A stretch of DNA of 17,249 nucleotides from Bacteroides sp. CAG:144 (GTDB lineage Bacteria > Bacteroidota > Bacteroidia > Bacteroidales > UBA11471). Every line of letters starts with the position of its first letter. The first letter of the stretch is position 1. The stretch spans positions 26,910-44,158 of the forward strand of contig HF999696.1 in the NCBI GenBank assembly GCA_000434215.1, given 5' to 3'. The position numbers and the translations under genes were made by a program. The notes under the pieces are model-generated. The model was given only the letters and a program-made list of their open reading frames with translations. It was not told the origin of the DNA and made no database searches. Shown piece by piece: positions 1-7,745 of this stretch.

Positions 1-933
1 ATCGTATCGGCTACCCGCACGGCCGACAGTCTGAAACGTTGCGGGGCGGAAATCGTCGTCCTTCTCTCACATCTGGGGATAGAAGGAGATAAAGAGCTCG
101 CCCGAAAAAGCTGCGGGATAGACATCATCGCCGGTGGACACTCCCATACCCTACTCCCGACACCCATTCCCGTCATCAACAAACAGCAAGACACCGTATG
201 GATAGGGCAAACAGGAAAAAGAGGGCTTTATGTAGGGGTCATCGAGTGTAAAGGCGATACCCGCAGAGGATATACCATAGATCTGTCATCGCGCTACGAC
301 AACCGTATCGATTCCGTAACGGCAGCACTCATCGACTCCTATCGGATACCTATGCAAAAAACGACCGGTGAAGTCATCGGCAACGCGCTCAGGCCAATGA
401 CCATAGGACGACCGCAAAGTCCTCTCTCCAACTTTACCGCCGACGTTCTTGTGCAACAAGCCCGTAAGGAAGGGATACCTTGCGACTTCGGGCTTATCAA
501 CATAGGAGCGATACGTTGCGATATTGCCCGGGGAGCTGTTACGAAAGGCGATATCCTATCGTGCTATCCCTTCGACAACTACATCTGCCATATCAGTTTG
601 CCGGGCCGGGAAGTAAAACGCCTCTTTCGCATCATAGCTTCCCGAGGAGGAGAGGGCATCAGCCGGGAAGTCGAACTTACGCTCTCGCCGGACAGAAAGA
701 TAAAACGACTTGCGATCGGAGGGAAAAAAATAAAACCTCGCCGGATCTACCACATCACCACCATAGATTTTACGGCAAACGGCGGAGATGAAATGACTCC
801 GCTCACCCGACACCGCAAACGCATCGATACGAAGACACGTCTCTGCGACCTGATGACAGCAGCCTTTGGAGAAACAACCATACGGGAAGGGGGTGTCTCC
901 GCATCGACCGACAGAAGAATTATCTACAAATAA
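1..933 (+). CDS. 5'-nucleotidase / UshA-type metallophosphoesterase, 3' part
   Basis: The reading frame is open from base 1, so the gene starts outside the window; 310 residues are visible. Near the left edge is the metallophosphoesterase motif GGHSHT (residues 45-50 of the fragment), whose histidines bind the metal centre. It is followed by a 5'-nucleotidase C-terminal domain (about residues 118-300), recognisable from SPLSNFTADVL, NIGAIRCDI and the GAVTKGDILSCYPFDN stretch that forms the nucleotide-binding site. Proteins of this family hydrolyse nucleoside 5'-phosphates or UDP-sugars, usually in the periplasm. The signal peptide, if any, lies outside the window. The gene ends 20 bases before the GH3 fusion on the same strand, so the two are probably cotranscribed. 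The exact substrate cannot be told from this fragment. Confidence 0.92.
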   Translation: MVSATRTADSLKRCGAEIVVLLSHLGIEGDKELARKSCGIDIIAGGHSHTLLPTPIPVINKQQDTVWIGQTGKRGLYVGVIECKGDTRRGYTIDLSSRYDNRIDSVTAALIDSYRIPMQKTTGEVIGNALRPMTIGRPQSPLSNFTADVLVQQARKEGIPCDFGLINIGAIRCDIARGAVTKGDILSCYPFDNYICHISLPGREVKRLFRIIASRGGEGISREVELTLSPDRKIKRLAIGGKKIKPRRIYHITTIDFTANGGDEMTPLTRHRKRIDTKTRLCDLMTAAFGETTIREGGVSASTDRRIIYK

Positions 934-953
934 CCCTATAAAACCGCATCGAC

Positions 954-3953
954 ATGAAGAAAAAAATCGTTCTTATACTCTTGTTGGGGCTGGTGTTTCT
1001 TATCCCGACACAAGCCGGACAAATACCCCGCTTACTGCGGGAAACCGACGAAACGGAGATGAACCGGTGGGTCGACTCGGTCATGCAACGGCTTACGATA
1101 CCCGAACGCATCGGGCAACTGTTTGTCATCGGGGTCGAAAACAATCCGAGCGACCGCAACAAAGATCTCCTTAAATCACTTATCGAACAATGCCATGTGG
1201 GAGGGCTTCTTTTCTCGAAAGGTACAGCAGAGAACCAAGCAACCCTCACCAATATGGCGCAAGCACTCTCCCGTGTACCCCTGATGATTACGATGGACGG
1301 AGAATGGGGTCTCGCCATGCGTCTGAAAGAGACACCCTCTTTTCCTAAAAACATGACATTGGGAGCCGTCTCCGACGACTCGCTTATCTATGTTTACGGC
1401 CGGGAAATGGGTCGCGCCTGCCGCCGTATGGGAATACAAGTCAATTTCGCCCCGGTACTCGACATAAACAGTAATCCGCAAAATCCCGTCATCGGAAACC
1501 GTTCTTTCGGCGAGAATCCCGACAATGTGAGCCGCAAGGCAAGACTCTATGCACAAGGGCTCGAAGACGAAGGGATCATGGCCGTAGGCAAGCATTTTCC
1601 GGGACACGGCGATACGCACGAAGATTCGCATTTCACGCTCCCCTCGGTCCTTCGCAACCGCGCACAACTCGACTCCTGCGAATTGTCGGCATTCTCCCGG
1701 TACATCAATGCCGGATTTTCGGGACTCATGGTAGGGCATCTCTTTGTTCCTGCCCTCGACACCACGAGCGACCGACCGTCTTCCCTATCACCCGACATCG
1801 TTACAGGACTTTTACAGGAAGAAATGGGTTTTGAAGGGCTGGTTTTTACCGACGCCCTCGAAATGAAAGGCGCCGGCTCAAAAACACCCGCACTCGACGC
1901 CCTGCTGGCGGGAAACGATATTTTATTGAAACCGTTGAAGCCGAAAGAACAATTCGAGCAAATCGTAAAAAGCTATAACGAGGGAACTCTCTCCCAAGAG
2001 ATAATCGACAGACACTGCCGCAAGGTCCTGCAATATAAGTATATACTCGGGCTGGACACTTGTCGTGAAGTAGGCATCGACTCCCTAACGGAAGACTTGA
2101 ACAGTCTCGAAGCCCGGACTATCATTCGGCAACTTTCGTCACAAGCCGTTACCGTCCTCGAAAACAAAGAAGAAATACTGCCTTTTACGCATCTCGACAA
2201 AAAACGATTCGGTGTCATCTCTGTCGGCAAGCAAAACGCACAACCATTCGTAAAACGACTGCAAGAGTATGCTCCGATAGAGAATATAAGTCGCCTCAAT
2301 ACCCAATCGACCGACAAAGAAATAAAGGGTATCGTAGACGTCATCTCTCACAGCACGCAGACGATCATCGCCATCTTCTCCGATAAAAAAGAAGAGATAC
2401 AATTGGCCGAAAAAATCCTTAAAAAAGCAACCGGTAAAGTCCTTGTTTTCTTTACTTCTCCTTATAGTATCCCGAAATACGAAGAGCTCACCGCCGAGGC
2501 CGAAGCCATAATCGTCGCCTATGAAAACAATCCCGTCATGCAAGAGTGTGCCGCCGAAGTTCTTTTCGGAGGAACTTCCGCCGACGGAAAACTTCCCGTA
2601 AGTACAGGAAAATATCCGCAAGGAAGCGGTATCTTTATCCCGGAATGCCGGCTGGGGCACGCATTTCCCGAAGAGGTCGATATGGACAGCCGCATTCTTT
2701 CCCGCATCGACAGTATTGTACAAGAAGGTATAGACAGCATGGCATTCCCGGGTTGCCAAATCATCATCACCCGTCATAAAAAAATCATCTACGACCGTGC
2801 TTTCGGATATTTCGACTACGAAAAAAAACACCCCGTAAGCACAAACGATCTTTACGACCTCGCTTCCATCACCAAAGCAATGGGCACTTTACCGGCCATC
2901 ATGTGGCTCAACGACCATGAACAGGTAAGCCTGAATGCCCCACTTTGTTTTTATCTGCCCGAAATGCGGGATTACGGATTATCGGCCATTACCTTGCGGC
3001 AAACCCTGATGCACGAAAGCGGATTACCGGCCGGAATCTCCTTACGGCGGTTACTCATCGACCCCGATAGTTACTCGGCACCGTTACTAAAACGGGGACG
3101 GGACAGCGAATATCCGATACAAGTCGACAAAGACTGGTTCGTACAAAAAGACTGCCGATTGAAACCCTGGCTCTTTCACAACAAGACAAGCCGCTCTTAC
3201 CCCTTGCACATCGCCGAGGAACTATACGCCTCGCCTTCACTCCCCGATAGCATTTGGCATAAAATACTATCCGTCTCTAAGTCGGACAGGCGGTACAGGT
3301 ACAGCGACTTGAATTTCGTCATTCTGCAAAAACTGACCGAACGTGTTTCCGGCGAGCCTCTCGACCGATTTATAGACCGAAGACTCCTGCAACCCATCGG
3401 GGCTTATCACACGACTTTCCGTCCCAGAGAGAAATTTCCTATCTCTGATATAGCGCCTACCGAGAACGACCGTCTTTTCAGGCAGCAACTCGTCGTAGGA
3501 TATCCCCATGACGAACTGGCTTGTTTCATGGGCGGGGTCAGCGGGAATGCCGGGTTATTCTCCAATGCCCGAGACATGGCAAAAATTCTGCAAATGTTAC
3601 AGAACAACGGGACATACGGGCTCGAAGATTATTTCGAACCGACGACGGTTCTGCGTTTTACAACCGACAAAAGCAGTTTGAGCCGCCGTGGCCTCGGTTT
3701 TGACAAACCCGATACCGACACGCCGGCAAAAAGTCCGACCTGCGAAGAAGCCCCCCAATCGGTTTACGGACACACCGGCTACACCGGCACGGCATTTTGG
3801 GTCGACCCCGACAACGATATCATCTACATATTTCTCAGTAACCGGGTATATCCTCACCGATGGAACACCCGACTTTTCGATATGAATATCCGCACCCGCA
3901 TACAATCGGTAATTTATCAATCGCTCCTGCCGACTCCCTGTACCGTTCAATAA
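954..3953 (+). CDS. Exported GH3 beta-N-acetylglucosaminidase (NagZ type) fused to a beta-lactamase-fold domain
   Basis: This 999-residue protein starts with a signal peptide (KKK, hydrophobic core, cut near TQAG, residue 21). The GH3 catalytic domain (about 30-370) has the NagZ signature KHFPGHGDTHEDSH (213-226), with the His/Asp pair that serves as general acid in NagZ enzymes. The likely nucleophile is the Asp of FTDALEMKG (about residue 299). A GH3 C-terminal alpha/beta domain follows (about 395-565). Residues about 580-999 form a class C beta-lactamase/DD-peptidase-like domain with SITK (Ser638, Lys641), YSDLN (Tyr783) and HTG (940-942). NagZ enzymes remove GlcNAc from muropeptides, and the second domain could act on their peptides or on another ester or amide. 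This fusion is known in Bacteroidota. Stop codons are convergent with a minus-strand gene, overlapping by 7 bases. Confidence 0.95.
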   Translation: MKKKIVLILLLGLVFLIPTQAGQIPRLLRETDETEMNRWVDSVMQRLTIPERIGQLFVIGVENNPSDRNKDLLKSLIEQCHVGGLLFSKGTAENQATLTNMAQALSRVPLMITMDGEWGLAMRLKETPSFPKNMTLGAVSDDSLIYVYGREMGRACRRMGIQVNFAPVLDINSNPQNPVIGNRSFGENPDNVSRKARLYAQGLEDEGIMAVGKHFPGHGDTHEDSHFTLPSVLRNRAQLDSCELSAFSRYINAGFSGLMVGHLFVPALDTTSDRPSSLSPDIVTGLLQEEMGFEGLVFTDALEMKGAGSKTPALDALLAGNDILLKPLKPKEQFEQIVKSYNEGTLSQEIIDRHCRKVLQYKYILGLDTCREVGIDSLTEDLNSLEARTIIRQLSSQAVTVLENKEEILPFTHLDKKRFGVISVGKQNAQPFVKRLQEYAPIENISRLNTQSTDKEIKGIVDVISHSTQTIIAIFSDKKEEIQLAEKILKKATGKVLVFFTSPYSIPKYEELTAEAEAIIVAYENNPVMQECAAEVLFGGTSADGKLPVSTGKYPQGSGIFIPECRLGHAFPEEVDMDSRILSRIDSIVQEGIDSMAFPGCQIIITRHKKIIYDRAFGYFDYEKKHPVSTNDLYDLASITKAMGTLPAIMWLNDHEQVSLNAPLCFYLPEMRDYGLSAITLRQTLMHESGLPAGISLRRLLIDPDSYSAPLLKRGRDSEYPIQVDKDWFVQKDCRLKPWLFHNKTSRSYPLHIAEELYASPSLPDSIWHKILSVSKSDRRYRYSDLNFVILQKLTERVSGEPLDRFIDRRLLQPIGAYHTTFRPREKFPISDIAPTENDRLFRQQLVVGYPHDELACFMGGVSGNAGLFSNARDMAKILQMLQNNGTYGLEDYFEPTTVLRFTTDKSSLSRRGLGFDKPDTDTPAKSPTCEEAPQSVYGHTGYTGTAFWVDPDNDIIYIFLSNRVYPHRWNTRLFDMNIRTRIQSVIYQSLLPTPCTVQ

Positions 3954-4417
3954 CTCTCATCGGCCGGCTGCCCGTAACTGCAAAACACTGTCAACCACTC
4001 ATCGACCTGCCGGGTAGCTCCGTCGAGATTCCCGGCTTCGGCAAAATGCCCTTCGGGAATAAAAAAGACTTCGACCGGAGAAATAATACGCACACATACC
4101 GGCGCGAATATCCGTCTCAATGCCGGAGCAATACTTACCGACAACGGTACCGATGTGCTCACCGGAACTACCGTCCGTCCCGAAAACGTCCAAACGCCGA
4201 TTTTTGTAAAAAACTTATGCCACTCGCAGGGAAGAAACATATCGCTCCAATATGACGAAACCAACATCAACACTTCATACGACCGCAACCACCCGACAGA
4301 AACGTCCGATACCGGTCGTACATGCTCTTGCGACAAGGGCAATCTCGAAACAAGTATCGAAACAATATCCACTCCACGCGCAGACGAATCATAAACCACA
4401 CCTACTTTTTCTTTCAT
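3947..4417 (-). CDS. Small flavodoxin-fold protein lacking the usual FMN loops
   Basis: The 156-residue frame starts MKEKVGVVYD; an in-frame ATG at 4456 would add 13 unconvincing residues. Its codon choice (TCG, CCG, TTG, GTA) resembles neighbouring genes, which argues against a shadow frame. The order of elements follows short-chain flavodoxin: strand 1 and first loop (KVGVVYDSSARG, 4-15), strand 3 and aromatic loop (SYEVLMLVSSYWSD, 46-59), a helix with EWHKFF (65-70), strand 4 (FSGRTVVPVSTS, 78-89), and a closing helix (RQVDEWLTVF, 136-145). The phosphate loop T/S-x-T-G-x-T is not kept, and the GxGD loop after strand 4 reads VSTS, so FMN binding is doubtful. The last seven bases overlap the end of the GH3 fusion gene. 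This assignment is by eye from fold pattern; a fast-evolving or decaying flavodoxin is the main alternative. Confidence 0.6.
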   Translation of the reverse strand: MKEKVGVVYDSSARGVDIVSILVSRLPLSQEHVRPVSDVSVGWLRSYEVLMLVSSYWSDMFLPCEWHKFFTKIGVWTFSGRTVVPVSTSVPLSVSIAPALRRIFAPVCVRIISPVEVFFIPEGHFAEAGNLDGATRQVDEWLTVFCSYGQPADESY

Positions 4418-4507
4418 ATCCCGACATCTTAAACAGTTGTTTCTTAGGAACATCACTCATCACAAAATTGTTTAGCCGGGAGATTACTTATAATAACATC
4501 TCGAAAC

Positions 4508-4539
4508 AAAAAAGCGGGAACGCTCGCAACGTTCCCGCT
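4508..4539 (-). terminator. Intrinsic terminator after the guanylyltransferase gene
   Basis: A perfect 10-bp stem (4513-4522 with 4530-4539, AGCGGGAACG) closes a 7-base loop. Read on the minus strand it is followed by six T residues (4513-4508). It lies 27 bases beyond the stop codon of the mannose-1-phosphate guanylyltransferase gene and separates that gene from the flavodoxin-like frame downstream. Confidence 0.9.
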
Positions 4540-4565
4540 CGATAGTCCCTCCTATCAGATTTTTT

Positions 4566-5645
4566 CTATGTATATTCATTTCCGAAACGGGTCTTGGCAT
4601 CATTGACAAACTGGCGTATACGCTGCTCCTCGCTCTTACGGCAGATGAGCAACACATTCTCAGAGTCAGTAACGATGTAATCTTGCAAACCATCGAGAAT
4701 AACCAGTTTTTTTTCCGAAGTCGACACGATGTTTCTATGACTGTCGTAACATGTGGCACGCCCGTGCAACACCACATTCTCACAGGTATCTTTCTGTGAC
4801 AACGCATATAAAGAGCCCCATGTACCCACATCGCTCCACCCGAAGTCGGTACAAAGGACATACACATTGGTCGCTTTTTCCATTATACCTACATCGATCG
4901 AGATATTGGGACAGGCCGCCAACTGTTTCTGTACGACCTGTTCGCTCCCGGGACGGCCGAAACTATCTGAGCAAGCCTCGAAACGGATAGAAACCTCTGG
5001 CAAATACTGCTTGATCGCCTCGATAATCGACCCGGCTTTCCAAATGAAAATACCCGTATTCCAAAAAAACTCACCGCTGTCGACAAAAACTTGGGCCAGC
5101 TCGCGATTGGGCTTCTCGGTAAATGTTTTTACCGACCGGATAGCACCTTTCGACTCGTCGCCGATCTGGATATATCCATATCCCGTCTCTGCCCGTGTAG
5201 GCTTCACGCCCAAAGTAAGCAGAGAGGGAAGTTCCTCTACAAAATCCATTCCTTGCAATATGGCATCACGGAACACTTCTTCCCGTAGAATCAGATGGTC
5301 GGCCGGAGAGACGATCATCGTGGCATCGGGATCGATGGCCCGGATATGGTAAGCCGCCCATGCCACGCACGGAGCCGTATTGCGTCGCTGTACCTCGGCC
5401 AAAATACGTTCACGGGGCACTTCGGGCAACTGCTCCATCACCAAATCGACATACTGCTCATGCGTAGAAATAAAGATATTCTCACGAGGCACTACCGTTG
5501 CAAAACGGTCATAAGCCATTCGCAACAGCGAACGCCCCATGCCAAAAAGATCAAGAAACTGCTTAGGCCGGTCGGCACGGCTGAACGGCCAAAAACGACT
5601 GCCAACCCCACCAGCCATAATCACACAATATCGATTCTTTCCCAT
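4566..5645 (-). CDS. manC: Mannose-1-phosphate guanylyltransferase (GDP-mannose pyrophosphorylase)
   Basis: The 359-residue cytosolic enzyme makes GDP-mannose from mannose-1-phosphate and GTP, the donor for mannose, fucose and related sugars in surface glycans. The N-terminus has the nucleotidyltransferase signature MAGGVGSRFWPFSR (residues 10-23) followed by RPKQFLDL (26-33), whose Lys28 is the expected catalytic lysine. Also typical are PADHLI, EKPN, FWNTGIFIWK and SIDVGIMEK with DFGWSDVGTW in the later half. It has only the nucleotidyltransferase domain and lacks the C-terminal phosphomannose isomerase domain of bifunctional AlgA/ManC proteins, which is usual in Bacteroidota. It stands alone, is not inside a capsule locus, and has its own terminator. 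A near-match to the promoter box (CAACTTTG on the minus strand, 5661-5668) lies upstream but is weak. Confidence 0.95.
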   Translation of the reverse strand: MGKNRYCVIMAGGVGSRFWPFSRADRPKQFLDLFGMGRSLLRMAYDRFATVVPRENIFISTHEQYVDLVMEQLPEVPRERILAEVQRRNTAPCVAWAAYHIRAIDPDATMIVSPADHLILREEVFRDAILQGMDFVEELPSLLTLGVKPTRAETGYGYIQIGDESKGAIRSVKTFTEKPNRELAQVFVDSGEFFWNTGIFIWKAGSIIEAIKQYLPEVSIRFEACSDSFGRPGSEQVVQKQLAACPNISIDVGIMEKATNVYVLCTDFGWSDVGTWGSLYALSQKDTCENVVLHGRATCYDSHRNIVSTSEKKLVILDGLQDYIVTDSENVLLICRKSEEQRIRQFVNDAKTRFGNEYT

Positions 5646-5948
5646 ACCAGAAATTTATATCAAAGTTGATACGGCTAATATACTACTTTATTTTTGCACC
5701 CTCTCCCGCAGAAAGAATTTTTTTGGTAAAAAAACAACCTTTTCGATAGATCGTACACCCTATTTTCCCGGCAAAAAATATCGGTAACAAACTTATATCG
5801 CACAATACACATCATAATCGGCAGCTTTTCCGGATACAAATACATATCCGCCTCGACAAGAAAAGCAAAACAACCAACCAAAAACTGAGAGATAACCGAC
5901 CGGCCTCCCCGGAAAAATAAAAGCGAGAAATAAAAAAACGCAAAAACA
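5646..5948. other. Intergenic stretch without a convincing gene
   Basis: This AT-rich spacer separates the divergent guanylyltransferase gene and the tRNA. A 68-codon minus-strand frame (5675-5881) exists, but its C-terminal half reads as low-complexity, cysteine- and phenylalanine-rich sequence, it resembles nothing I know, and no TAnnTTTG box precedes it. I therefore do not call it a gene. The region must contain the guanylyltransferase promoter, which I could not fix with confidence. Confidence 0.5.
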
Positions 5949-5979
5949 TTTGCAGATTATAAAAGAATCATTACCTTTG
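5949..5979 (+). promoter_or_regulatory. Bacteroidota-type promoter of the tRNA-Leu gene
   Basis: A -33 element TTTG (5949-5952) and a -7 element TACCTTTG (5972-5979) are 19 bases apart. This is a full match to the TTTG/TAnnTTTG promoter known for the primary sigma factor of Bacteroides. The mature tRNA begins 15 bases after the -7 box. Confidence 0.88.
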
Positions 5980-5993
5980 CATCGCTTTACCGC

Positions 5994-6077
5994 GCCCAGA
6001 TGGCGGAATCGGTAGACGCGCTGGTCTCAAACACCAGTGGATTCACTTCCATGCCGGTTCGATCCCGGCTCTGGGTA
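5994..6077 (+). tRNA. tRNA-Leu (anticodon CAA)
   Basis: The cloverleaf folds by eye. The acceptor stem is GCCCAGA with TCTGGGT (G-U at the first pair). The D arm contains GGTAGACGC. The anticodon stem CTGGT/ACCAG (6021-6025 and 6033-6037) encloses the loop CTCAAAC with anticodon CAA at 6028-6030, reading UUG. A long variable arm, typical of class II tRNAs such as Leu, follows, then the T stem GCCGG/CCGGC with loop TTCGATC. The 3' CCA is not encoded, since the sequence continues ACAA after the acceptor stem, so it must be added enzymatically. The gene stands alone. Confidence 0.97.
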
Positions 6078-6084
6078 CAACAAT

Positions 6085-6125
6085 AAAAAAACAAAGCACC
6101 GATAAATTGGTGCTTTGTTTTTTTA
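6085..6125 (+). terminator. Terminator after tRNA-Leu, usable from both sides
   Basis: The arm ending CAAAGCACC (to 6100) pairs with GGTGCTTTG (from 6109) around an 8-base loop. A run of A residues on the left and of T residues on the right extends the pairing. On the plus strand it ends tRNA transcription. On the minus strand the left A run gives a T tract, so it may also stop transcripts coming from mntP. Confidence 0.9.
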
Positions 6126-6206
6126 TTTTCATTCGGACTGCTTCAATACATTCCAAACAAAATCTTATTTCTTAAAAAACTTCGGTCAATCAAGCATATA
6201 CAGCCA

Positions 6207-6779
6207 TCATGCCGAGAGATGTTCGATAAGCACCTTCACTCCGATGGCAAAGAGTATGATTCCCCCTAAAAGGTCGGCATGGATCTTTTTGGCGTAACGA
6301 CCACACCGGACTCCCAAAAACACTCCGACAAGAGACATGATGAACGAAACCAATCCGATTACCGCCAAAGGGTACGATAAATCACTCCAATCGTTCATAC
6401 CCATACATACAAACGAAATACCGACGGCCAAAGCGTCGATACTGGTAGCAACTGCCATAGCCAAAATCACTTTGAGGCTGGCCGGATTGAAATGTTTCTC
6501 TTCCTCATCCTTGAACGATTCCATGATCATGCGTATGCCCAAAAAGCCGAGAATGGCAAAAGCGATCCAATGGTCGACGCTCTCTATCAGGTAACGAAAA
6601 TAACGAGTCCCCAACCAACCGAAAAACGGATTGAGAGCCTGAAAAAGTCCGAAAAAGAACGCCATTAAAAGCATAGGCTTCCACCGGACCCGTCCCCAAA
6701 TGATGCCGCTTGTTATCGAAACAGCGAAGCAATCCATCGACAACCCCAAAGCCAAAGCCCAAGTTTCAATTCCAGTCAT
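6207..6779 (-). CDS. mntP: Manganese efflux pump MntP
   Basis: This 190-residue inner-membrane protein has six predicted membrane segments arranged as two similar halves. The conserved acidic sites of the family are present: LSMDCFAVSI (Asp16) in the first segment and ATSIDALAVGISF (Asp115) in the fourth. The charged cytosolic stretch between the halves (FKDEEEKHFN, 89-98) and the total length fit MntP/YebN. The protein exports Mn2+ and protects against manganese overload. The nearest upstream gene on the same strand ends at 6947. A promoter box and two hairpins lie between them, so mntP is probably a separate unit whose leader may control expression. No downstream partner is present. Confidence 0.95.
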   Translation of the reverse strand: MTGIETWALALGLSMDCFAVSITSGIIWGRVRWKPMLLMAFFFGLFQALNPFFGWLGTRYFRYLIESVDHWIAFAILGFLGIRMIMESFKDEEEKHFNPASLKVILAMAVATSIDALAVGISFVCMGMNDWSDLSYPLAVIGLVSFIMSLVGVFLGVRCGRYAKKIHADLLGGIILFAIGVKVLIEHLSA

Positions 6780-6804
6780 AATGTGTCAATAATGCAGTGT
6801 ATCT

Positions 6805-6852
6805 GACCGACAGGCATTCGGTCGAAAAAAATCTGCCGACATTCTTTCGGCA
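6805..6852 (-). promoter_or_regulatory. Two-hairpin leader of mntP, the first followed by a T run
   Basis: On the minus strand the first hairpin has 6-bp arms TGCCGA/TCGGCA (6852-6847 with 6839-6834) and a 7-base loop. It is followed by GAT and seven further bases forming a T tract (6831-6825). A second hairpin GACCGA/TCGGTC (6823-6818 with 6810-6805), also with a 7-base loop, follows 25 bases before the mntP start codon. The first hairpin could be an attenuator, the terminator of the upstream gene, or a 5' stabilising structure. I see no match to the conserved core of the yybP-ykoY manganese riboswitch. Confidence 0.6.
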
Positions 6853-6860
6853 AAGCGAGA

Positions 6861-6893
6861 CAAAGGTAATCGATTCCAGGTTATGCTTGCAAC
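6861..6893 (-). promoter_or_regulatory. Probable mntP promoter
   Basis: On the minus strand a full -7 match TACCTTTG (6868-6861) is preceded by GTTG (6893-6890) with a 21-base spacer, a three-of-four match to the -33 TTTG. A start point a few bases downstream would place the first leader hairpin at the very 5' end of the transcript. Confidence 0.72.
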
Positions 6894-6946
6894 TTTTTCT
6901 GAGGCAGAATACACTTCGGCAAAAAATATTCCGCCCTTCCGGTTTA

Positions 6947-7675
6947 TCATTTTACACCGAGATCGGCAAAACAGTAAGTATACCTACGAATCGTTCCGTC
7001 GTCGAGAGAAATATCGTAACTTCTTGTCGACGAACTTCCCAAAACAAACGGCACGGGAGACGAAAAAATCGGCCCGTCATAACAAAAGGTATGATATTCA
7101 CCGTTTTCACCATTCGGGTCAACACCTGACGGTAACGATGCCACAAATGCCGCATCTACCTCCCTACCGATGACAGAAGGCCCCAAACCGTCGTACATCG
7201 TAGTAACCACAACACACCTCAATCCCGTGTCAAGAAAACCGTCCATCACTTCGGGCGATTCCGCACCCCAAAGCGGCTCGACCACTTCGATACCATAAGG
7301 CGCAAGCTGTTCCTCTCGATAACGGCGCACATCATGCAGGAAAATATCGCCGAAAATAAAATGCGTTATACCTTGCGCCTTGAAATGACCGACGGCACGG
7401 CTCATCGCCTCGGAATAATCGGCCATATCGCCCGAGGGTGTCAAATCCACGATATACAACGGAATCCCTATCCTCTCGGCTTGTGCTTCGAGCAACGGCA
7501 GCGGAATATCGTGCATGGTCGACTTCCGTGTCGAGCGATTGACCGTCGTAAGCAACGCATCGACCCTATACGTTCCTTCCTGCATCACCCGCCACAAAGC
7601 GTGAGCAGAATCTTTCCCGCCGCTCCAATTCAAAACAGCGCTGACCTTTCCGTCCTGCTTATCCGATACTTCCAT
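6947..7675 (-). CDS. Dph6-like ATP pyrophosphatase (COG2102 / diphthine-ammonia ligase family)
   Basis: The 242-residue protein belongs to the N-type ATP-PPase superfamily. The PP loop NWSGGKDSAHAL lies near residues 16-27, and the family-specific stretch GVDPNGENGEYHTF is close to the C-terminus. In archaea and eukaryotes relatives amidate diphthine on elongation factor 2. Bacteria lack diphthamide, so the bacterial substrate is unknown and the name should not be taken literally. I chose the ATG at 7675 (MEVSDKQDG) over the one at 7771. The longer form adds 32 residues without family resemblance, would overlap the cobO start, and would run across the -7 box at 7683-7690. The gene diverges from the cob(I)alamin adenosyltransferase across a 75-base gap. 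It ends 53 bases before the mntP promoter box. Confidence 0.88.
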   Translation of the reverse strand: MEVSDKQDGKVSAVLNWSGGKDSAHALWRVMQEGTYRVDALLTTVNRSTRKSTMHDIPLPLLEAQAERIGIPLYIVDLTPSGDMADYSEAMSRAVGHFKAQGITHFIFGDIFLHDVRRYREEQLAPYGIEVVEPLWGAESPEVMDGFLDTGLRCVVVTTMYDGLGPSVIGREVDAAFVASLPSGVDPNGENGEYHTFCYDGPIFSSPVPFVLGSSSTRSYDISLDDGTIRRYTYCFADLGVK

Positions 7676-7682
7676 ATAACGG

Positions 7683-7690
7683 CAAAGATA
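7683..7690 (-). promoter_or_regulatory. -7 box of the Dph6-like gene, leaderless transcript likely
   Basis: TATCTTTG on the minus strand is a full TAnnTTTG match, only 7 bases before the chosen ATG (7675). Transcription would start at or next to the start codon. No TTTG lies 19-21 bases upstream; one 12 bases upstream is too close. Confidence 0.6.
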
Positions 7691-7718
7691 GTACTTCCTC
7701 TCCAAATTCCATGATTCC

Positions 7719-7736
7719 GATATTCCGAAAAATATC
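7719..7736. repeat. Inverted repeat between two divergent promoters
   Basis: GATATT (7719-7724) and AATATC (7731-7736) are perfect 6-bp arms around CCGAAA. The repeat sits just upstream of the cobO -7 box and between the two divergent starts, so it could be an operator. It is short and AT-rich, so chance is possible. Confidence 0.4.
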
Positions 7737-7737
7737 T

Positions 7738-7745
7738 TATATTTG
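7738..7745 (+). promoter_or_regulatory. -7 box of cobO, leaderless transcript likely
   Basis: TATATTTG matches TAnnTTTG fully and ends 5 bases before the cobO ATG at 7751, leaving essentially no 5' leader. A clear -33 TTTG is not seen. A cobalamin riboswitch cannot fit here. Confidence 0.62.

Noticed and set aside
2139..2831. Open frame of 230 codons on the minus strand inside the GH3 fusion gene
   Set aside because: Low-complexity, phenylalanine-rich translation opposite a clearly coding frame with intact domains; a shadow frame.
3860..4545. Several plus-strand frames after the GH3 fusion gene (3860-4255, 4155-4394, 4252-4545)
   Set aside because: They overlap the flavodoxin-like frame on the other strand, lack good starts and show no recognisable fold. 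The minus-strand frame explains the region better.
5675..5881. 68-codon minus-strand frame in the gap between the guanylyltransferase gene and the tRNA
   Set aside because: No promoter box, no family resemblance, and a tail of low-complexity residues. Some codons look natural, so a small gene is not fully excluded.
6780..6860. yybP-ykoY manganese riboswitch upstream of mntP
   Set aside because: The conserved core and paired loops of this riboswitch were not visible in the short leader; only two simple hairpins are seen. A covariance-model search would settle it.
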